From a virus, in the IMG/VR virus record IMGVR_UViG_3300029813_000135, positions 1 to 43,919 of that record: a DNA stretch of 43,919 bases. One strand, given 5' to 3'. The notes under the pieces were generated by a model. It was not told the DNA's origin, did not search any database, and saw only the letters and a list, made by a program, of their open reading frames with translations. Positions 22,866-29,579 of the stretch are shown piece by piece (the first letter of the stretch is position 1; each line of letters begins with the position of its first letter). Both the position numbers and the translations under genes were made by a program.

Positions 22866-23058
22866 ATACAAGTGCCCTGAATGTGGTTGCATATTTGAGC
22901 GGATGAAGCCTGCCGTCACCAGGAAAACTGGGGTGTGTCCCCAGTGTAAGCATAAATATTGTAAACTTCTTCCCAGTAAAGGGCAAGCATTACGGTTCAA
23001 GGGAAGTGGTTTTTATGAAACGGATTATAAAATTAAATCTAAAGGGGAGGAAAAATGA
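22852..23058 (+). CDS. FmdB-type zinc ribbon protein, GTG start
   Basis: A 68-residue protein starting MPIFEYKCPECGCIFE, the standard start of FmdB/CxxC-CxxC zinc ribbons; the second knuckle is 'GVCPQCKHKYCK'. The MPI opening fixes the GTG start although GGAG is 12 bases away. The C-terminal 'RFKGSGFYETDYK' also fits the family. Role in phages is unknown; such proteins may act in regulation. Confidence 0.85.
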   Translation: MPIFEYKCPECGCIFERMKPAVTRKTGVCPQCKHKYCKLLPSKGQALRFKGSGFYETDYKIKSKGEEK

Positions 23059-23402
23059 TTGAATGTTGTATAAGTTTTATAGCAGGGTCTTTATTTGTAT
23101 ATCTGTTATTTGCCAGAGCATACCATAGATATAATTCACAATATGAAGAATTAATAGATAAAGCCAAAAAATATAGAGACCAATATTCTATGGAATCTCA
23201 AGCAGTAAGTAAATTGGAAACAGAAATAAAACAATTGAAACCGCACAATTTACGAATGGCAAGAAAACTTTTAGATGCAGTGGGTATCAATTTAGCAAAA
23301 GAAATGGGCCCATATCTGAGGGAAGCAGATTACTTTGACTGGAAATACACAAAAATTGCAGATTTGTTTTGGGGAGAATGGAAAGAAAATGAGAGAATTT
23401 AA
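23055..23402 (+). CDS. Membrane-anchored coiled-coil protein, paralogue B
   Basis: A 115-residue protein: membrane helix at about residues 3-20, then 'RAYHRYNSQYEELIDKAKKY' and a coiled coil. It shares RAYHRYNS and plan with the protein at 15386, indicating duplication. The C-terminus is distinct, with 'READYFDWKYTKIADLFWGEW'. ATG behind GGGGAGG. Confidence 0.8.
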   Translation: MIECCISFIAGSLFVYLLFARAYHRYNSQYEELIDKAKKYRDQYSMESQAVSKLETEIKQLKPHNLRMARKLLDAVGINLAKEMGPYLREADYFDWKYTKIADLFWGEWKENERI

Positions 23403-23763
23403 TGTAGAAAAGTGGAATAGTATTTTATCTTTTTGGGAAAGCCAGAAAACGGGGACTCCAATTTGCGTTCTCAAGAGTGTCGGGCAATTGGATGACCTTA
23501 TTGAGGTTCTAACGTTTGTTAAAAATAACGCCATTTTCGACGAGAGAAGCTCTGTATCAGTAGGAATGTATGAGAACACGGCTGCCTGGATGGCAGAGAA
23601 TCCCCATAGACCTCGATGGAATCTCTCTGTAAAAATTGGCAATCCTAAGGGACGTAGTAGACAACCGTCAGAACAGACATTTAGTGGAAATCAACAAGCG
23701 GAAGAATTACCTCACGGATTCGAAGGAAATCCACAGAAACGAAAGTTACCTTGGGAAAAATAA
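23389..23763 (+). CDS. Early protein with disordered C-terminus
   Basis: A 124-residue protein. A start at 23335 would overlap the previous gene by more, so ATG 23389 is chosen. The N-terminal 80 residues are folded (VEKWNSILSFWESQKTGTP...), followed by a Gly/Ser/Gln/Arg-rich tail ending 'NPQKRKLPWEK'. The folded N-terminus with a flexible tail recalls single-stranded DNA-binding proteins, but motifs are not clear. Its stop lies 3 bases before the tmRNA-like RNA. Confidence 0.72.
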   Translation: MREFNVEKWNSILSFWESQKTGTPICVLKSVGQLDDLIEVLTFVKNNAIFDERSSVSVGMYENTAAWMAENPHRPRWNLSVKIGNPKGRSRQPSEQTFSGNQQAEELPHGFEGNPQKRKLPWEK

Positions 23764-23766
23764 TAT

Positions 23767-23840
23767 GGGGGTGAAAGGTTCGACTGGTAGTAAGGAATTA
23801 CCTTACCACCAGGACTCGGTTTCAATTACCGACACCTCCA
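23767..23840 (+). ncRNA. tmRNA-like tRNA-like domain lacking the mRNA-like part
   Basis: A 74-nt element between two genes. Acceptor stem: GGGGGTG (23767-23773) with CACCTCC (23833-23839), giving a G3:U70 wobble, the alanine identity pair of tRNA-Ala and tmRNA; A at 23840 is the discriminator. D-loop-like GGTTCGACTGG (23777-23787) resembles the tmRNA GG-A-TTCGAC-GG motif. A hairpin of 12 bp with one A/C mismatch (CTGGTAGTAAGG / CCTTACCACCAG, loop AATTA) takes the place of tmRNA helix 2 and everything beyond. GAC (23813-23815) then precedes a perfect T-arm (TCGGT-TTCAATT-ACCGA), as in tmRNA. There is no CCA in the DNA, no D-stem, no anticodon loop with U33 and no tag ORF. Alternatives: a degenerate tRNA or a processed mRNA element. 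Confidence 0.82.
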
Positions 23841-23859
23841 ATACAATAAGGAGGAAACA

Positions 23860-24117
23860 ATGAGTAGAGAAATCAAGACAAATATAAAAGGCAGTGAAGT
23901 TGTTATTAATACAAAAAACCATAGAGAGCAATGTATGGAGTTAGTGAGAACCGCTGTGAGAGTAAGCACTCCAGGATTGCGAAAATTAATAGAAGGTGAA
24001 AATGTTATACAGATAAGAATTGACGACGAGTATCTATCGTTTATTGTTATCGAATATGTAACACGTCAAACACCAGGATTAGCCGCCTTTACATATCCGA
24101 GGCTTACAGATGAGTAA
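23860..24117 (+). CDS. Early protein of unknown function
   Basis: An 85-residue protein behind AAGGAGG, between the tmRNA-like RNA and the RNA ligase. Strand-helix alternation (TNIKGSEVVINTKNHREQCMELVRTAVRVSTPGLRKLI). Overlaps the ligase start by 8 bases, so the two are translationally coupled. Function not recognised. Confidence 0.75.
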   Translation: MSREIKTNIKGSEVVINTKNHREQCMELVRTAVRVSTPGLRKLIEGENVIQIRIDDEYLSFIVIEYVTRQTPGLAAFTYPRLTDE

Positions 24118-25039
24118 TCAAAGTTTTAACTTACCGCACTTACCATCTTTCCCTAAAATTTTTCACATTGGAGAAAGACAAATAACAGAACTGTTTAACG
24201 GCGTAGTAGAGATAACGGAAAAGGTTGACGGCAGTCAATTTAATTTTGGGAAGGACAAAGAAGGGGAATTGGTATATAGAAGCAAGGGACAAGACTTAAC
24301 CTATCGTCCAACACCTAAAATGTTTGAATTGGCGGACAACTATATCCATTCAATAGACCATAAAATACCTATGGATACATACTTCTTTTGCGAATTTCTC
24401 AATAAGCCTCACCATAATGTCTTAAATTATGAGCGAGTGCCAAAGAATAATTTGTATCTCTTTGGCGTAATGGAAGGCCAGGTATTTGTTAATGATGCTT
24501 CTACACTATATAAATATGCTGACTCTCTGGGTATAGAGCGTCCCAACATTTTATTCTCTGGGCTGGTAAACACTATTGAAGAGTTAGAAGTATACTTGTT
24601 GTTTAATAGTATTCTTGGCAGAGAAATTGTTGAAGGTATTGTAGTGAAAAACTATAATCAGTGTGCGGTCATCACCTCTAACCTTATTCTACCAATGGCA
24701 ATGGGTAAGTATGTCAACGAAAAGTATAAAGAACGGCACAACAAAGACTGGAAACAATCGAAGTCCAGAAAGGGTAAACTGGAAATGTTTATCCAAAGTT
24801 TTAGAAGTGAAGCCCGCTGGCAAAAAGCTGTTCAACATTTGCGAGAAGCGGATAAATTAGAAGGTGCTCCACGAGACATAGGCAACTTAATAAAAGAGAT
24901 AGCCGTAGACCTTACGGAAGAGGAAGCAGGTAATATTAAAGAGGGACTATATAAAATTTTTAAGAAAGATATTGTCCGTGCAGCACAGGGTGGATTTCCC
25001 GAATGGTATAAAGAACAATTAGCCAAACAAGCGTTTTAA
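24110..25039 (+). CDS. RNA ligase (nucleotidyltransferase superfamily)
   Basis: A 309-residue ligase that would seal RNA ends through covalent lysyl-AMP. Motif I is K38-V-D-G-S, Arg/Ser/Lys at 57-59 fits motif Ia, 'YFFCEFLN' near 91-98 fits motif III, 'EGIVVK' at 175-180 fits motif IV, and K200 in 'MGKYVNEKYK' fits motif V. The set resembles T4 Rnl2-like and other phage RNA ligases. Phages use such enzymes to repair RNAs, particularly tRNAs cut as a defence. Its closeness to the tmRNA-like RNA suggests a shared role in RNA repair, which is inference. Confidence 0.88.
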   Translation: MSNQSFNLPHLPSFPKIFHIGERQITELFNGVVEITEKVDGSQFNFGKDKEGELVYRSKGQDLTYRPTPKMFELADNYIHSIDHKIPMDTYFFCEFLNKPHHNVLNYERVPKNNLYLFGVMEGQVFVNDASTLYKYADSLGIERPNILFSGLVNTIEELEVYLLFNSILGREIVEGIVVKNYNQCAVITSNLILPMAMGKYVNEKYKERHNKDWKQSKSRKGKLEMFIQSFRSEARWQKAVQHLREADKLEGAPRDIGNLIKEIAVDLTEEEAGNIKEGLYKIFKKDIVRAAQGGFPEWYKEQLAKQAF

Positions 25040-25048
25040 GGAGGTATT

Positions 25049-25351
25049 ATGGGATTAAGTGTTGAACTATTTAAGTTTGCAGAAATAGCCGAAGAGATAA
25101 ATAATATATTGGGCTGGAGTGGTAACGACAATTTTGAGATATGCTATGACCACAACGATAATCTGGCAGGTGGCACAGAAACATCTGTAAGCCTGATATT
25201 TAGACCAGAGGTTGCCCTTCTCAAGATAACCTACAATGAATTACAGCAAATAATGGATTGTTGCACAGAAATTAAGGATATAGATGTTTATGTTAATGCC
25301 GAAGAAGGTGAATATGAGCCAGAGTTTATACTATATATTAGGTTAAAGTAA
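25049..25351 (+). CDS. Early protein of unknown function
   Basis: A 100-residue acidic protein behind AAGGAGG. Helix then beta strands (VSLIFRPEVALLKITYNELQQIMDCC...). No family recognised. Confidence 0.74.
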   Translation: MGLSVELFKFAEIAEEINNILGWSGNDNFEICYDHNDNLAGGTETSVSLIFRPEVALLKITYNELQQIMDCCTEIKDIDVYVNAEEGEYEPEFILYIRLK

Positions 25352-25362
25352 AGGAGACGTAA

Positions 25363-25584
25363 ATGTTACAATATACAACAGAGGGAAGATTTCATTTACT
25401 CAATGCACGATTTGATTGCGAGGACGAAATTATATGCGGTGATGAAGGTATCCGTTTTATGAATGAAGGTAAGAGAGAACTTATGATATGGCTTACAAAA
25501 ATAGTTATGCAATTTCCCAATAAAGATATTATTGTTGAGACAAAAGCACACATTGGGGATAACGCAGCGAATATGGAGTTTTAA
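25363..25584 (+). CDS. Small acidic early protein
   Basis: A 73-residue protein behind AAGGAGACGTAA-ATG. Helices with Cys (RFDCEDEIICGDEGIRF) but no complete metal motif. Directly before the RecB-like nuclease gene, nearly touching it. Function not recognised. Confidence 0.7.
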   Translation: MLQYTTEGRFHLLNARFDCEDEIICGDEGIRFMNEGKRELMIWLTKIVMQFPNKDIIVETKAHIGDNAANMEF

Positions 25585-25585
25585 G

Positions 25586-26482
25586 GTGGAGTATAGAAAC
25601 GATGGCCTGCCCCGTATTTTCTTTGAAGGTATTAAACACGATACCTATACGGGGGACCGAGATAAACGAGACTTTAGTTGCACGGAGTTATTGCGAACAC
25701 CCAAACAGTTTCACTTATTGCAGCGGCACTATGATGAAATTGTTATACCTGCCTCTACACACATCTTTGCAATGTTAGGGACTGCGTTACATTACTATTT
25801 GCAAAGCATTGACATTCCCGATACCATTCAAGAGGAACGCATCAGCACTAATATCAACGGTCAGATTCTCGACGGGGCTCTCGATATATATTGGATAAAA
25901 CAACAACACCTGCAAGACGTTAAGGTAACGCCTGTATGGTCTTTCGTCTATAAAAATCAATACCCCGATTGGGAAAAACAATTAAACACATACGCTTACC
26001 TTTGTCGCCAGGAGAAAAAGTATCTCATAAAGAGATTGAGTATTGTGGCTTTATATAGAGATTGGAGACCATCGGAACTCAAAAAATACTTGACCTATCC
26101 AGAGCACAATTACGATGCAATTGAGTTTGACGTATGGGACACAGAAAAAGTAAAGAAATACCTACAGGACAGAATAGCGTTAATGTGTAGCTATAAGAAT
26201 GACGCCGATGATGATATACCTATCTGTGATATACAAGACCGCTGGCAAAAGCCCGATGAATGGGCTATCTATAAGGGTAAGAAACGAGACAGAGCGGTTA
26301 AGGTTGTTCACACTACCTATGATGATGCAATGAAATGGGTGCACGACCATCCTCGCCCTGAGAATAAGGCACAGTATGAGATTATCAAAAGGGAAAGTAT
26401 ACCCTTGAAATGTATTGAATATTGCAAGGTGAACAAGTATTGTAATTTCTATAAAGAGTATATAGAGAACAAGGGAGGTTAA
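25586..26482 (+). CDS. RecB/Cas4-like PD-(D/E)XK nuclease
   Basis: About 298 residues from GTG 25586 (GGAG with a 7-base spacer; the longer ORF from 25532 overlaps the previous gene). 'MLGTALHYYL' is the helix before the active site, 'ILDGALDIYWI' the first acidic strand, and 'LQDVKVT' the D-x-K core; 'YPDWEKQLNTYAYL' is the QxxxY-type helix. A C-terminal Cys cluster (CIEYCKVNKYC, with possibly an upstream fourth Cys) could hold an iron-sulfur cluster as in Cas4 or AddB-like enzymes. Likely an exonuclease that feeds the annealing protein. Confidence 0.85.
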   Translation: MEYRNDGLPRIFFEGIKHDTYTGDRDKRDFSCTELLRTPKQFHLLQRHYDEIVIPASTHIFAMLGTALHYYLQSIDIPDTIQEERISTNINGQILDGALDIYWIKQQHLQDVKVTPVWSFVYKNQYPDWEKQLNTYAYLCRQEKKYLIKRLSIVALYRDWRPSELKKYLTYPEHNYDAIEFDVWDTEKVKKYLQDRIALMCSYKNDADDDIPICDIQDRWQKPDEWAIYKGKKRDRAVKVVHTTYDDAMKWVHDHPRPENKAQYEIIKRESIPLKCIEYCKVNKYCNFYKEYIENKGG

Positions 26483-26483
26483 T

Positions 26484-26564
26484 ATGTTTGGTTGTATAAT
26501 AGTAATAGTTCTTGGCATTATATATTTCGGTGCGCTTCTTATTTGCAGGTGGGTTGAGAGGTAA
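26484..26564 (+). CDS. 26-residue membrane peptide
   Basis: A tiny frame, MFGCIIVIVLGIIYFGALLI then CRWVER, with a strong SD (GGGAGG, 5-base spacer). A single membrane helix with a positive C-terminal end. It overlaps the next ATG by one base (TAATG). The SD and coupling make it likely to be expressed; role unknown. Confidence 0.65.
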   Translation: MFGCIIVIVLGIIYFGALLICRWVER

Positions 26565-26968
26565 TGATGGATAATCTTAAATCCAAAGTAGTGTCCCTTG
26601 AACTTGCGAAGAGGATGGAGAAATTGGGGTGGGAAAAGGAGACGATTTTTTGTTGGTGTATTAAGGATTTATTTGAAGATGATGAACCTCAAATTCTTAT
26701 AAAACCAACAGAGATAGCAAAAAAAAGTGGTTGCACAAGAATTATGATGTCCCCCCTTTTCTGCGAGGTATGGGATGAGTTGCCACTAACAATAGAATAT
26801 GAGAAGGAATCTTATATGAAATATGTAGACGGTGATAATTATGTAGATTATCGAAGTTATACAAGAGAGTGTATAATATGTGGTGAGATTAATGAAAAAC
26901 CAATCCAAGAAAATGCAGGTGAACTTTGGTGTTGGCTTAGAGAAAATGGATATATCGAGGAGGAGTGA
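26564..26968 (+). CDS. Conserved phage hypothetical protein
   Basis: A 134-residue protein. N-terminal 'SLELAKRMEKLGWEKETIFCWCI' and C-terminal 'AGELWCWLRENGYI' form a pair I recall from many phage hypotheticals (LA..L...G..., then AP.l...L.eWL...g). The central region has several Cys residues. Stop overlaps the next ATG. Function unknown. Confidence 0.82.
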   Translation: MMDNLKSKVVSLELAKRMEKLGWEKETIFCWCIKDLFEDDEPQILIKPTEIAKKSGCTRIMMSPLFCEVWDELPLTIEYEKESYMKYVDGDNYVDYRSYTRECIICGEINEKPIQENAGELWCWLRENGYIEEE

Positions 26969-27144
26969 TGTATAAAATATTCTTAAAAACGATAAGCAGT
27001 TTTGTGGTAGTTTATATGTCTATATGTTTAATTGCTGCTATAATAAAAGATAATGGGGTAACAATTGGGGATTTCCTTGTTATTATAATAGCAATTCTAT
27101 TGGCCTTATTTACCTATCATCGTGTTGATGAAATAGAAGAATGA
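26968..27144 (+). CDS. Last early gene, two-helix membrane protein
   Basis: A 58-residue protein with membrane helices at residues 10-26 and 36-50, behind GAGGAGG. Last gene of the rightward unit. Small membrane proteins at such a place are often exclusion or signalling factors; no direct evidence. Confidence 0.7.
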   Translation: MYKIFLKTISSFVVVYMSICLIAAIIKDNGVTIGDFLVIIIAILLALFTYHRVDEIEE

Positions 27145-27156
27145 TTGTTATATAAT

Positions 27157-27189
27157 TAAATAGGGTAACAAAGAAACTAAATAGGGTAA
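27157..27189. repeat. Tandem TAAATAGGGTAA pair
   Basis: TAAATAGGGTAA occurs at 27157-27168 and 27178-27189, 21 bp apart (two helix turns), in the convergent gap between the early and late units. The spacing suggests a protein-binding pair, but nothing else supports it. Confidence 0.6.
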
Positions 27190-27192
27190 AAC

Positions 27193-27215
27193 GGGGGAGA
27201 CAATACCCCCTTTTA
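27193..27215. terminator. Bidirectional terminator between converging units
   Basis: AAAACGGGGG-AGACAATA-CCCCCTTTTA: a 5-bp GC stem with an 8-base loop, A-run on the left and T-run on the right, so both strands carry a U-tract after the hairpin. It lies exactly where the rightward and leftward units meet; the stop of the gene at 27213 is inside the T-run. Confidence 0.8.
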
Positions 27216-27386
27216 TCTTTCATCCCAAATACTTTTACAGATTCCACCAACAACTACATTGACTTTGGCTTTATCCTTACTTTTAACCTTATGTTGAGCG
27301 GCAAGCCTAACGTGTTTATCTCCATAACAGCGATTAAACCAGTGCTTCCGCTCCTCGCCCTTAGTGGGTTTTATCCTTATTGGCAT
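27213..27386 (-). CDS. Small basic late protein
   Basis: A 57-residue Lys/Arg-rich protein with two Cys and two His (HWFNRCYGDKHVRLAAQHK). GGAGG 6 bases before ATG 27386 favours this start over one at 27410. It is the last gene of the leftward unit, ending in the terminator. Function not recognised. Confidence 0.7.
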   Translation of the reverse strand: MPIRIKPTKGEERKHWFNRCYGDKHVRLAAQHKVKSKDKAKVNVVVGGICKSIWDER

Positions 27387-27747
27387 ATTTATCCTCCACT
27401 TCTTGAGCAATTAATTTGTTGTCTATACCTAATTCATCTAATCGGCAAGCCTCTGATAAAATAAAATAGTTAACCCCGTCAACAATACTATCAACTATAG
27501 ATTCATTTTTAGGGGTATCTTTTTTCCATAGGTTGGCAATCCTAATAAGTTTCACTATAAGCAATCTCACTGCCTGTGCCTTGGGGCTGTCATCCAATTC
27601 TAACGCCTCGCATATTATAGTTTGCTTCTTAAAATTGTCAATCACGTCCTCTTGTGTTGCGTAATCGTGTCCTTTGGTCAACGAAAGGTTTTTGGCTTGC
27701 TCTGTTATTAAATTAGATAGTGCCTGTAATCGTATTCTATTCAACAT
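27361..27747 (-). CDS. Nucleotide-metabolism-like protein (DUF1599/Nmad1-like)
   Basis: A 128-residue helical protein. 'LTKGHDYATQEDVIDNFKKQ' and later 'LIVKLIRIANLW' and 'ESIVDSIVDGVNYFILSEA' fit the pattern of the DUF1599 / nucleotide-modification-associated family (KG.DY, then KL.Ri..l, then es..Ds..D..nY), which is related to MazG-type helical folds that act on dNTPs. Family by recall. It overlaps the preceding gene by 11 bases. Confidence 0.65.
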   Translation of the reverse strand: MLNRIRLQALSNLITEQAKNLSLTKGHDYATQEDVIDNFKKQTIICEALELDDSPKAQAVRLLIVKLIRIANLWKKDTPKNESIVDSIVDGVNYFILSEACRLDELGIDNKLIAQEVEDKYANKDKTH

Positions 27748-28036
27748 TCCCTTCTTTATAGCGATATAATCGCTCTATAGTAACTATACAGCCTTTGGGA
27801 ACTAATTGCACATTACTTACGTCATCTTTTTCTAAACTATAGCTACCTGCCAATATTATACAGTCCTTTCTGTTCTCAACAAGTAATCCAACACTTGCAA
27901 ATTTCATAGGGGGATACCTCTTCAAGGTCTCTCTTTTCATCCACGCTATAGTTTCTCCAGTTTCAAGCCCTAAATTAAAATCAGCAGAATCAATCCATTC
28001 TACATAGTAACACTTTTCAAGTGTAAGTTTTTTCAT
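27737..28036 (-). CDS. Late protein of unknown function
   Basis: A 99-residue protein behind TAGGAGGG. Beta-rich composition with 'CYYVEWIDSADFNLGLE...' and 'SVGLLVENRKDCIILAGSYS' as in small SH3-like or barrel domains. Placed between the phosphoesterase and the DUF1599-like gene. Function not recognised. Confidence 0.74.
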   Translation of the reverse strand: MKKLTLEKCYYVEWIDSADFNLGLETGETIAWMKRETLKRYPPMKFASVGLLVENRKDCIILAGSYSLEKDDVSNVQLVPKGCIVTIERLYRYKEGNVE

Positions 28037-28044
28037 ATACCCTC

Positions 28045-28920
28045 CTATATTTCACAGCGAACTTTGAACGCCAAACTATCTGTTTTAAGACCTGGTATAC
28101 GTTGTCGCTGTAATTCAACATTAACAAATACACCACCTATAGGTTTAGGTGCGTGTTGTTTTATTTCTTCATAGGTTGGCAAATCCGAATTAAGGGATTC
28201 AGGATAATTCCTATAGAAAGCCCCTGTTTGCACGGCTCTATTATCAGTGGATACCAGAAATCCGTGGTTATCCTTTCTGAATACTGGAGATATAGTTACA
28301 TCTCTAACAGCCCAGCAATGATGTTTGTGTCCGAATACAAATAAATCATAATTCCAATTAGACGCCTTTCTATTTACATCGGTTATTCCCTTCGTAACAG
28401 CCGAACTGCCACCAGAACCGTGGTGATATAAAATCTTAAATATCTTTACTCCGTTGCTGGATTTTGCTTTGAATCGATAACCTAAATATCCAGTGTATCC
28501 CCCGTAAAGGATTTTGCTTTCATTATCCAATTTATGATTGAGTGTCATTGTTAATATACGAATCATATCAATTCCAAGATATTTTAACACAGCCGCTTCG
28601 TGATTACCCATCCCGATTAAGTCAATGTTTCCAGCAAAGGGCTCTAAGATAGAAGACATTAAGGCAATTGCGTGCATAGGAGCATCGTCTCGTTCTCTTA
28701 ACTCAGGAATTAACAGTGTAGGATTCCACCTCTTATCACCGTGAGGAAAAATAGCGTCAAATATATCACCTATTAAGATAATCCTTGCGTCTCGTGCTTT
28801 GGCTTCTTCCATTTCCTTGACAAACGCATTAATATCACTACTTTTTATACCATAGTGTATGTCTCCAGCAAAGTAAAATGTCTGTTTGTGCACATCTGGA
28901 GTTTTATAATAAACTTTCAT
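28045..28920 (-). CDS. Calcineurin-like metallophosphoesterase
   Basis: A 291-residue phosphoesterase with all metal motifs: D-x-H (FAGDIHYG, residues ~17-24), GD (LIGDIFD, near 49), GNHE (about 106), 'YHHGSGG' (about 165) and 'GHKHH' (about 197). This is the two-metal catalytic site of enzymes such as SbcD and phosphodiesterases. It lacks SbcD's partner. Its SD AGGAGGGTA is exactly complementary to the loop of an upstream hairpin, suggesting translational control. Its position after the lysis genes is unusual for a DNA-processing enzyme. Confidence 0.9.
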   Translation of the reverse strand: MKVYYKTPDVHKQTFYFAGDIHYGIKSSDINAFVKEMEEAKARDARIILIGDIFDAIFPHGDKRWNPTLLIPELRERDDAPMHAIALMSSILEPFAGNIDLIGMGNHEAAVLKYLGIDMIRILTMTLNHKLDNESKILYGGYTGYLGYRFKAKSSNGVKIFKILYHHGSGGSSAVTKGITDVNRKASNWNYDLFVFGHKHHCWAVRDVTISPVFRKDNHGFLVSTDNRAVQTGAFYRNYPESLNSDLPTYEEIKQHAPKPIGGVFVNVELQRQRIPGLKTDSLAFKVRCEI

Positions 28921-28921
28921 T

Positions 28922-28980
28922 TACCCTCCTTTATTGAGAGGCAATAAATTTCTAATGAGGAGGGTATCAAAGAAATTTAT
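28922..28980 (-). promoter_or_regulatory. Possible H-type pseudoknot masking the phosphoesterase RBS
   Basis: In the minus-strand RNA, ATAAATTTCT (28980-28971) pairs with AGAAATTTAT (28953-28944), a perfect 10-bp stem. The 17-base loop contains TACCCTCCT (28966-28958), the exact 9-base complement of the SD region AGGAGGGTA (28930-28922), which sits just before the ATG. The two helices interlock as a pseudoknot. When formed, the SD would be hidden. No ligand or protein is suggested by the sequence. Confidence 0.7.
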
Positions 28981-28994
28981 CACCCCAAATTTCA

Positions 28995-29579
28995 TTACCA
29001 TAACTTTTTTCCCACTATAAAGCCTATCTCCCCATCTGTAGCAATGTATACTACTCCTTGAACCCTCCAGGGGACATATTCTATACCAGATGTAATTAAA
29101 CCCTTACCAGCGGCCTCCTGACCCCATATCCATCCAAATGAGAGTCCTGTCCACCTAAAAAAATCTTTATCGTGAGTAAAATCTAATTTGTTTCCCAAAA
29201 CTACCACTTGAAATCTCTTCACGTAGGGGTATATCCACTCTGAACCTGTAGTGTCACCGCAAAATTGGGTTTGTATTGTTATATGTTTACCATCAGCCTT
29301 CACACTTCTCATCATAGAAGTATATGAACTGTCATAATATACTGTATCATATACTACAATAGGTTCTACTTTCTCTTGTGTTATTCTTTCTAATCCCCTA
29401 ATTTTAGTATCTGGTTCTGGTCTATATTCTGGTTTATAGAAATGTTGAGTGGTATATTCTGGGATAGCACTATCAAACTGTTTATGTATAATCATTATAA
29501 CCTTAAACACCCAGAGTGCTATTATTAACATCAGGGCGAAACGAATAAAACCATAAAGATTGCTAAATGCTTTTATCAT
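28995..29579 (-). CDS. Membrane-anchored protein in the lysis region
   Basis: A 194-residue protein with an N-terminal membrane helix (FALMLIIALWVFKVIMII, residues 13-30) and an extended C-terminal domain with beta strands. The linker has charged, Tyr- and Pro-rich sequence (YRPEPDTKIRGL). Coupled to the endolysin gene by TAATG. The plan is that of an inner-membrane spanin-like or other envelope protein, but family is not clear. Confidence 0.72.
   Translation of the reverse strand: MIKAFSNLYGFIRFALMLIIALWVFKVIMIIHKQFDSAIPEYTTQHFYKPEYRPEPDTKIRGLERITQEKVEPIVVYDTVYYDSSYTSMMRSVKADGKHITIQTQFCGDTTGSEWIYPYVKRFQVVVLGNKLDFTHDKDFFRWTGLSFGWIWGQEAAGKGLITSGIEYVPWRVQGVVYIATDGEIGFIVGKKLW

Noticed and set aside
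23767-23840. An ordinary tRNA
   Set aside because: No D-stem, the central hairpin has a 12-bp stem with a 5-base loop, and position 33 is not U. The GGAC before the T-arm and the GGTTCGAC motif point to tmRNA instead.
9035-27144. Lysogeny module
   Set aside because: No integrase, excisionase or typical CI-like repressor could be recognised; the ribbon-helix-helix and winged-helix-like proteins alone do not show lysogeny.
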